From contig NZ_QKKX01000056.1 of NCBI RefSeq assembly GCF_003434305.1, positions 18,960-82,959 of the forward strand: a stretch of 64,000 bases of DNA. The letters are read 5' to 3'. This DNA is from Micromonospora sp. MW-13 (GTDB taxonomy: Bacteria > Actinomycetota > Actinomycetes > Mycobacteriales > Micromonosporaceae). Positions within the stretch are counted from its first letter, which is position 1; each line of letters begins with the position of its first letter. Made by a program: the position numbers and the translations under genes. Shown one piece after another: positions 59,037 to 64,000 of this stretch. The notes below the pieces were generated by a model. The model was not told the DNA's origin. It did not search any database and saw nothing but the letters and a program-made list of their open reading frames with translations.

Positions 59037-59744
59037 GTGACTCGGCTGTGGAGCCGGTTCGGCGCCCGTACCGCCGCCGTCGCACTGCTCTCCGTGGGCG
59101 TTGCCGGCGGCTTCTATCTCGGCGAAGACCGGGAAACCCAGCAACAGGGCCTGACCGCGCAGGTCGGCCTCCAGATCGACCAGGCCGAGTACGACTACCA
59201 GCGCGACCGGCAGGCCGAGCACCGGGTCAGCTCCGCCAAGCAGCGGGCCGCCGAGTACCAGGCCAAGCTGCGCGCCGCCGAGGCGGCGAAGGAGGCCGCC
59301 GAGCGGGCCCGCGAGGCCGAGGCCGCCGCGGCGTCCCGCAAGAAGGAGCGCGAGGCGGCGGCGAAGAAGGCCGCCGAGAAGGCGGCGGCGGCCAAGGCGA
59401 GCAAGCCGTACGACGGGCCGATCCCGGCCTCGTGCAGCGAGTACGGCGGCAACCGGAAGATCGGCTGCGCGCTGATGCTCGACGCCGGCTTCGGCATCGA
59501 CCAGTTCCCGTGCCTGGACAAGCTCTGGACCAAGGAGAGCGGCTGGAACCACAAGGCCCGCAACCCCTCCTCCGGGGCGTACGGCATCCCGCAGTCGCTG
59601 CCGGGCAGCAAGATGGGCTCGGTGGCCAGCGACTGGGAGACCAACCCGGCCACCCAGATCAAGTGGGGCCTCGGCTATATCGAGGGCCGGTACAACAGCC
59701 CCTGCGGCGCGTGGAGCCACTCGCAGAGCAACGGCTGGTACTGA
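59037..59744 (+). CDS. Secreted transglycosylase-like (lysozyme-fold) protein
   Basis: 235 residues: an N-terminal signal/anchor helix (about 8-26), an Ala/Glu/Lys/Arg-rich coiled coil (about 45-125), then a lytic-transglycosylase-like domain whose LWTKESGWNHKARNPSSGAY carries the candidate catalytic Glu (about 166) and ends AWSHSQSNGWY. This layout is widespread in actinomycetes, where such proteins remodel peptidoglycan. GTG 59037 follows AAGGGA. It has a long leader, in contrast to the leaderless genes around it. Confidence 0.87.
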   Translation: MTRLWSRFGARTAAVALLSVGVAGGFYLGEDRETQQQGLTAQVGLQIDQAEYDYQRDRQAEHRVSSAKQRAAEYQAKLRAAEAAKEAAERAREAEAAAASRKKEREAAAKKAAEKAAAAKASKPYDGPIPASCSEYGGNRKIGCALMLDAGFGIDQFPCLDKLWTKESGWNHKARNPSSGAYGIPQSLPGSKMGSVASDWETNPATQIKWGLGYIEGRYNSPCGAWSHSQSNGWY

Positions 59745-59868
59745 CCGACGAGGCGGCGCGGCGGCGGGGGGTGCGGACGTCCGTACCCCCCGCCGCCGCC
59801 GTCGTCGTACCGGGATTCGGCGCGCCCACGGGTGGCGGCCGGCGGGGTTTGCTGATAGCTCTTGGGGG

Positions 59869-60525
59869 GTGACCCTGCACGGCGACTCCCCGGGCGGCGA
59901 CCCGCGACGCTTCGGCACCGAGGCCTTCTACGCCTCCATCGGCCGGGCCTTCGTCGCCATGTGCGCCGTCGTGCCGGCCCTCTTCCTCGTCGAGGGCCTC
60001 GACGCCGGCCTCGGCATCGACCTCGACCTGGCCGGCGGCATCATCCCGCGCCGCATCGACGGGCTGGACGGGGTGCTCTTCTCGCCGTTCCTGCACGCCG
60101 ACTTCAACCACCTCTACAGCAACAGCGTGCCGCTGATCCTGCTCGGCACGTTCGTGCTCGCCGCCGGCTTCCGGCGCTTCCTCTGGTCCACCCTGGTCAT
60201 CGTGCTGGTCAGCGGGCTGGGCGTGTGGTTCACCGGCTCGCCGAACTCGGTGGTGGTCGGGGCCAGCGGGGTCATCTTCGGCTACCTGGGCGTCCTGCTC
60301 ACCCGGGGCGTGGTCGAGCGGAGCTGGTGGAACTTCGGCGTGGTGCTGCTGGTCGGTCTGCTCTACGGCTGGCAGCTGCTGGGCATCCTCCCCACCGACG
60401 AGCGGATCTCCTGGCAGGGCCACCTCTTCGGACTGGTCGGCGGGGTGGTCGCCGCGATCCTGTTCCGGCGCCGCCGGGCCGAGGCCGATCCGTACGACCT
60501 GGACTCCCCGCTCGCCCTGCCCTGA
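59869..60525 (+). CDS. Rhomboid-family intramembrane serine protease
   Basis: 218 residues, six transmembrane helices. Catalytic dyad: Ser133 in GASGVIFGYLG and His185 in WQGHLFGLVGG. HADFNHLYSNSVPL is the conserved HxxxxHxxxN block of helix 2. Substrates unknown. The GTG at 59869 is preceded at seven bases by TAGCTC, an imperfect -10, and by a G-run. Confidence 0.92.
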   Translation: MTLHGDSPGGDPRRFGTEAFYASIGRAFVAMCAVVPALFLVEGLDAGLGIDLDLAGGIIPRRIDGLDGVLFSPFLHADFNHLYSNSVPLILLGTFVLAAGFRRFLWSTLVIVLVSGLGVWFTGSPNSVVVGASGVIFGYLGVLLTRGVVERSWWNFGVVLLVGLLYGWQLLGILPTDERISWQGHLFGLVGGVVAAILFRRRRAEADPYDLDSPLALP

Positions 60526-60651
60526 CGAGGGCCTCCCTCCCGGGCCGCCCGGGCCGGCGCACCGGAGTGGGACATGCTTGCCCCGGTGCTGCGCCGGGCC
60601 TACCGTCGGCATCAGCACGCGTGATCCGTGAGCGGAAAGCGACGGTACGTC

Positions 60652-61620
60652 ATGCCCGAGGTCGATGTCGCAGTGATCGGTGCCGGTCCGACGGGGCTCT
60701 TCGCCGCGTACTACGCGGGGTTCCGGGGGCTCTCCGTGGCGGTGGTCGACGCGCTGCCCGAGGCCGGGGGTCAGATCACCGCGATGTACCCGGAGAAGCT
60801 GATCCTCGACGTGGCCGGCTTCCCGGCGGTCAAGGGCCGGGACCTGGTGGCCAACCTGGTCGCCCAGGCCGCCCCGTTCCACCCGCGGTACCTGCTCGGC
60901 ACCCGGGTCGAAAAGCTGTCCCACGCCGACGGGCGGCCCCTGCTCGGCCTCGCCGGCGGCCAGCAGCTCTCCTGCGGCGCGGTGGTCGTCACCGGCGGCC
61001 TGGGCAGCTTCAGCCCGCGTCCGTTGCCGGTGGCCGACAGCTTCACCGGCGCCGGGATCGTCTACTTCGTGCCGGAGCCGGCCGCGCTGGCCGACCGGGA
61101 CGTGCTGATCGTCGGCGGCGGTGACTCGGCGTTCGACTGGGCGCTGGCGTTGCAGCCGCTGGCCCGCTCGGTGACGCTGGTGCACCGGCGGGAGAAGTTC
61201 CGCGCCCACGCCGCCACCGTCACCCGGGTGCGGGAGCTGTGCGTCCGGGTCATCGTCAACGCCGAGGTCACCCGCCTGCACGGGGACAGCACGGTGACCG
61301 GCGCCGAGATCACCGTGCGGGGCGGCGGGGTGGAGACGCTACCGGTCGACACGGTGGTGGCCGCGCTCGGCTTCACGGCCGACCTCGGCCCGATCGCCGA
61401 GTGGGGGCTGCGGCTGGACCGCCGGCACATCGTGGTGGACAGCGCGATGGCGACCAACCTGGCCCGGGTGTTCGCGGCCGGCGACATCACCGAGTACCCG
61501 GGCAAGGTCCGGCTGATCGCCACGGGCTTCGGCGAGGCGGCCACCGCGGTCAACAACGCCGCCGTGGCGATCGACCCGTCGGCCCACCTCTTCCCCGGCC
61601 ACTCCTCCGACGCCGCCTAA
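60652..61620 (+). CDS. Ferredoxin/flavodoxin-NADP reductase-like flavoprotein (thioredoxin-reductase fold)
   Basis: 322 residues with two dinucleotide folds: FAD site VAVIGAGPTGLFAAYYAG, NADP site VLIVGGGDSAFDWAL and C-terminal VFAAGDITEYPGKVRLIATG. The CxxC of thioredoxin reductase is missing, matching YumC-type ferredoxin-NADP+ reductases. ATG 60652 is at the start of homology; a GTG at 60628 is in frame, and TACCGT at 60601-60606 suggests a short leader. The stop lies within repeat copy 2 (61613-61692). Confidence 0.88.
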   Translation: MPEVDVAVIGAGPTGLFAAYYAGFRGLSVAVVDALPEAGGQITAMYPEKLILDVAGFPAVKGRDLVANLVAQAAPFHPRYLLGTRVEKLSHADGRPLLGLAGGQQLSCGAVVVTGGLGSFSPRPLPVADSFTGAGIVYFVPEPAALADRDVLIVGGGDSAFDWALALQPLARSVTLVHRREKFRAHAATVTRVRELCVRVIVNAEVTRLHGDSTVTGAEITVRGGGVETLPVDTVVAALGFTADLGPIAEWGLRLDRRHIVVDSAMATNLARVFAAGDITEYPGKVRLIATGFGEAATAVNNAAVAIDPSAHLFPGHSSDAA

Positions 61621-61692
61621 CTCGGAAGTAGACCTACTTCCTCCCGATTAGGGCCGCTTCGCGAAGCGGAGTGGCAGCGACTAACCCCACCC
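61613..61692. repeat. 80-bp intergenic repeat, copy 2
   Basis: Identical over 80 bp to 46298-46377, again overlapping the end of a plus-strand gene and preceding a convergent gene. Confidence 0.9.
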
Positions 61693-61698
61693 GCGCGC

Positions 61699-61768
61699 CG
61701 ATCTTGCAGCGGCGGCCCCGGCGAAAAGGCGCGCAAGGGGCGAACCGGGGGCCCGAAGTGCAAGATCG
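61699..61768. terminator. Inverted repeat CGATCTTGCA next to repeat copy 2
   Basis: Perfect 10-bp arms (61699-61708, 61759-61768) enclosing 50 bases, sharing arm sequence with 53947-54014. Together with the 80-bp repeat it fills the interval before tetR. Confidence 0.65.
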
Positions 61769-61776
61769 CGGGTGGG

Positions 61777-62469
61777 TCAGCGGGGTAGGCCGATGAGGTC
61801 GGCCATCAGCGCGGTCTGGTGGTCGAAGTACGCGTCGCGGTGCGGAAGCGTGCGGTTGATCCGGCCGAACAGCTCGAAGCTGATCAGCCCGAAGAGCTGG
61901 GTCCAGCCGGCCATGGCCCGGGCGAGCAGCGCCTCCGGCAGCCCCGGGGCGAGGGCGTCGGCGATCTCCGCGAGGTCCGCCCGGAGCGGTTCGGGTAGTT
62001 CCCCGGGGTCGGGGATGGCGAGCCGCCCGGCGGCCACGCCGTCGCGCAGGATGCCGACCAGGGTGGCCGGCGGGCGCTGGGCCGGCCCCACCGTGTCGTC
62101 CGGGGCGGCGTACCCGGGGACCGGGCTGCCGTAGATCAGCGCGTACTCGGCGGGGTGGGTCAGGGCCCAGTCGCGGGTCGCCCGGCACGCCGCGTGCCAG
62201 CGTCCCCGTAGGTCGAGCCGGTCCGCGCCCGCGTCGGCCGCCTCCACCGCTGCGCCCAGCGCGTCGTACGCCTCGATGATCAGGGCGGTGAGCAGGTCGT
62301 CCCGGCTCGGGAAGTAGCGGTAGATCGCCGAGGAGACCATTCCCATGTCCCGGGCCACCGCCCGGAGGCTGAGGTTCGCCCCGTCGCTGGCGAGGTGCCG
62401 GCGGGCGACGGCCTTGATCTCGTCGAGCATCTCGGCGCGGACCCGGGCGCGGATCGAGGAGGCGGGCAT
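61777..62469 (-). CDS. TetR family transcriptional regulator
   Basis: 230 residues. N-terminal HTH: LSLRAVARDMGMVSSAIYRYFPSRDDLLTALI, typical of TetR; the C-terminal helical ligand domain matches the TetR_C_13/WHG group common in actinomycetes. ATG 62469 is seven bases after CAGAGT on the reverse strand, a -10-like hexamer. It is divergent from the epimerase-like gene, and the shared interval holds GAGAGCA-type palindromes, so it probably represses both. Confidence 0.9.
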   Translation of the reverse strand: MPASSIRARVRAEMLDEIKAVARRHLASDGANLSLRAVARDMGMVSSAIYRYFPSRDDLLTALIIEAYDALGAAVEAADAGADRLDLRGRWHAACRATRDWALTHPAEYALIYGSPVPGYAAPDDTVGPAQRPPATLVGILRDGVAAGRLAIPDPGELPEPLRADLAEIADALAPGLPEALLARAMAGWTQLFGLISFELFGRINRTLPHRDAYFDHQTALMADLIGLPR

Positions 62470-62509
62470 GGTCCCCACTCTGCCACAGTCGAGAGCGGTC
62501 ATCAAAACA

Positions 62510-62524
62510 GAGAGCACTGATCTT
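62510..62524. promoter_or_regulatory. Candidate TetR operator 1
   Basis: GAGAGCACTGATCTT, 12 of 15 positions identical to the perfect site at 62567-62581. Confidence 0.5.
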
Positions 62525-62566
62525 GACGAACGGCCGGGCGGGGCGGCATGCTGGTCGAGCCACAAC

Positions 62567-62581
62567 GAGAGCAGTGCTCTC
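62567..62581. promoter_or_regulatory. Candidate TetR operator 2
   Basis: GAGAGCAGTGCTCTC, a perfect 15-bp palindrome 33 bases before the start of the epimerase-like gene. Confidence 0.6.
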
Positions 62582-62614
62582 CGGCCGTACTCATGCTTCG
62601 AAAGGTGACTTGTG

Positions 62615-63577
62615 ATGTCGCTGCACGTGATCGTCGGCGCCGGACCCGTCGGTACCGCCACCGCCCGTCTTCTCGCGGCCACCGGCGAGCGGGTCCGGGT
62701 CGTCACCCGGCGTGGGACCGGCCTGGACCACCCGGCCGTCGAGCGGGTCGCCGCCGACGCCGCCGACCCGGATCGGCTCGCCGGCCTCGCCGAGGGCGCG
62801 GTCGCCCTCTACAACTGCGCCAACCCGGCGTACCACCGCTGGCCGATCGACTGGCCGCCGCTGGCCGCCGCGCTGCTCGCCGCCGCCGAGCGCACCGGCG
62901 CCGTGCTCGCCACGGTCGGCAACCTCTACGGGTACGGGCCGGTCGACGGCCCGATGACCGAGGCGACCCCGCTGGTGGCCCCCGGAACGAAGGGGCGGGT
63001 CCGCAACCGGATGTGGGCCGAGGCGCTGGCCGCCCACCAGGCGGGCCGGGCCCGGGTGACCGAGGTGCGCGGCTCCGACTACCTGGGCGTCGGAGCCACC
63101 TCGCTGCCGATGATGCTGCTGCCCGGGGTGCTCGCCGGCCGCCGGGTGCTGCTGCCCGTCGACTTCGACGCCCCGCACACCTGGACGTACGTCGACGACG
63201 TCGCCCGTACCCTGGTGGCGACCGCCGCCGACGAGCGCGCCTGGGGCCGGGCCTGGCACGTGCCCAGCCCGCCGGCGGTCTCCGCCCGCGAGCTGGCCAC
63301 CCGGACCGCCGCCCTGGCGGGCGCCCCCGCCCCGAGGCTCACCCGGCTGCCGTACCCGGCGCTGTGGCTGGGCGGGCTGGTCAACCCGTTCGCCCGGGAG
63401 CTGCGGGAGACCGCCTACCAGTTCGACCGTCCGTACCTGCTCGACTCGACCGCGGCCACCGCCACGCTCGGCCTCGCGCCGACCCCGCTGGACCGCGCGC
63501 TCGCCGATACCGTCGCCGCCCTGCGCGGCGCCACCCCGCCCGTCGGCCGGACGCCGGTCGGTGACCGTCGGCACTGA
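62615..63577 (+). CDS. NAD(P)-dependent epimerase/dehydratase-like oxidoreductase
   Basis: 320-residue atypical short-chain dehydrogenase/extended SDR. The nucleotide loop is IVGAGPVGTATARLLAATG at the N-terminus. ATVGNLYGYGP and FDAPHTWTYVDDVARTLV are typical of NAD-dependent epimerase-like proteins often controlled by a divergent TetR. The catalytic YxxxK is not canonical, so activity is uncertain. AAAGGTGA precedes ATG 62615; GTG 62612 is adjacent. Confidence 0.82.
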   Translation: MSLHVIVGAGPVGTATARLLAATGERVRVVTRRGTGLDHPAVERVAADAADPDRLAGLAEGAVALYNCANPAYHRWPIDWPPLAAALLAAAERTGAVLATVGNLYGYGPVDGPMTEATPLVAPGTKGRVRNRMWAEALAAHQAGRARVTEVRGSDYLGVGATSLPMMLLPGVLAGRRVLLPVDFDAPHTWTYVDDVARTLVATAADERAWGRAWHVPSPPAVSARELATRTAALAGAPAPRLTRLPYPALWLGGLVNPFARELRETAYQFDRPYLLDSTAATATLGLAPTPLDRALADTVAALRGATPPVGRTPVGDRRH

Positions 63578-63589
63578 GCCGGGCCCTTC

Positions 63590-64000
63590 CTACCGGTGGC
63601 GCGCCGGGGTGCGGCCGGCGAGCACCACCGCGACCAGGGTGAGCGCGGCACCCAGCAGCGTGGTCACGCCCGGGTGCGAGGCCGCGGTCGGCAGCACCAG
63701 GTCGAGCAGGACGGCACCGACGACCTGGCCGGCGATGGTGGCCAGGCCGAGCAGCAGCACCCCGGTGAACCGTACGATGGCCGCCGCGATCGCGATGAAG
63801 ACGATGCCGATCGGCCCGCCGAGGTAGAGCCACGGCTCGCTCGGCAGGCCCCCGGCGGGGCGCCCCCGGACGGCCACCTCGACCGCGAACGTGGCGAGCA
63901 GCGCGACGGTGCCGACGGCGAAGTTGACCAGCGTGGCGGCCAGCGCGCTGCCGGAGGCCGCCCGGACCCGCCCGTTCACCGCCTGCTGCCAGGCGAGGCC
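63590..64000 (-). CDS. DMT-family transporter (YdcZ/DUF606), N-terminal part beyond right edge
   Basis: The open frame runs off the right end; 136 codons are visible (LAWQQAVNGRVRAASGSALAATLVNF is its first part, read across two segments). Four hydrophobic helices are seen, with NGRV...GSALAATLVNFAVGT and LYLGGPIGIVFIAIAAAIV typical of YdcZ-type drug/metabolite transporters, which usually have two such halves in about 300 residues. A GTG at 63979 exists, but homology continues upstream of it. Convergent with the epimerase-like gene, 12 bases apart. Confidence 0.75.
   Translation of the reverse strand, partial: GLAWQQAVNGRVRAASGSALAATLVNFAVGTVALLATFAVEVAVRGRPAGGLPSEPWLYLGGPIGIVFIAIAAAIVRFTGVLLLGLATIAGQVVGAVLLDLVLPTAASHPGVTTLLGAALTLVAVVLAGRTPARHR

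Overview
The window is about 72-75% G+C, and almost every genuine reading frame has strong third-position G/C bias. The gene content is that of a filamentous actinomycete: acyl-CoA carboxylase with a separate epsilon subunit, a GuaB1-type protein, an SCO6745-family protein, SigE-family sigma factor, a mycosin protease, tandem receptor kinases, GTP-type PEP carboxykinase and a PIN-PhoH protein. Codon use and gene content look most like Micromonosporaceae (Micromonospora or a relative). That is my inference and no database was consulted. Many genes lack a Shine-Dalgarno site and instead carry a TANNNT -10 hexamer 5-9 bases before the start codon, which indicates widespread leaderless mRNA.

Layout. 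1-14.8 kb: deoC (cut by the left edge), upp, a GPP34 protein, a phosphosugar mutase, receptor kinase 1, a methylmalonyl-CoA-mutase-type large subunit, an M20 amidohydrolase, a DUF4349 lipoprotein, an MBL hydrolase operon and a tandem GNAT. 14.4-26.3 kb: a GGCT-fold protein, an LpdA-type quinone dehydrogenase, DedA, an editing-less ThrRS paralogue behind what looks like a complete threonine attenuator, a MarR-controlled heterodimeric ABC exporter, GuaB1, and a divergent LysE/LysG pair. 26.3-48.7 kb: an expanded version of the conserved actinobacterial block accA3-maf-accE-accB-birA-PH protein-GtrA. Inserted in it are a PadR-controlled ABC exporter, an MFS transporter, an O-methyltransferase, a type VII secretion-associated operon (two secreted helical proteins plus mycosin) with an AT-richer mosaic core, receptor kinase 2, a GH25 lysozyme, an M50 protease and a sigma/anti-sigma-like pair. 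48.8-55.3 kb: pckG, a polytopic membrane protein, a geranylgeranyl-reductase-like flavoprotein, a short-chain cis-prenyltransferase, otsB. 55.4-58.8 kb: an XRE regulator facing an operon of overlapping small ORFs with three matching 18-bp operator candidates, then a PhoAT-like micro-ORF coupled to phoH2. 59-64 kb: a transglycosylase, a rhomboid, an FNR-like flavoprotein, a TetR/epimerase divergent pair, and a YdcZ-type transporter cut by the right edge.

The genes are mostly housekeeping: nucleotide salvage (deoC, upp, guaB1), acyl-CoA carboxylation and biotinylation (accA3, accB, accE, birA), gluconeogenesis (pckG), envelope and isoprenoid work. The most noteworthy signals are regulatory: the Thr-Thr-Thr leader and terminator before the ThrRS paralogue; micro-ORFs joined by GTGA/ATGA overlaps to downstream genes; matched operators at the PadR, XRE and TetR loci; two receptor kinases with arrays of Thr-x-x-Val/Ile/Leu; and recurrent inverted-repeat elements between convergent genes, including an exact 80-bp duplication. 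No rRNA, tRNA, CRISPR array, insertion sequence or prophage was recognised.
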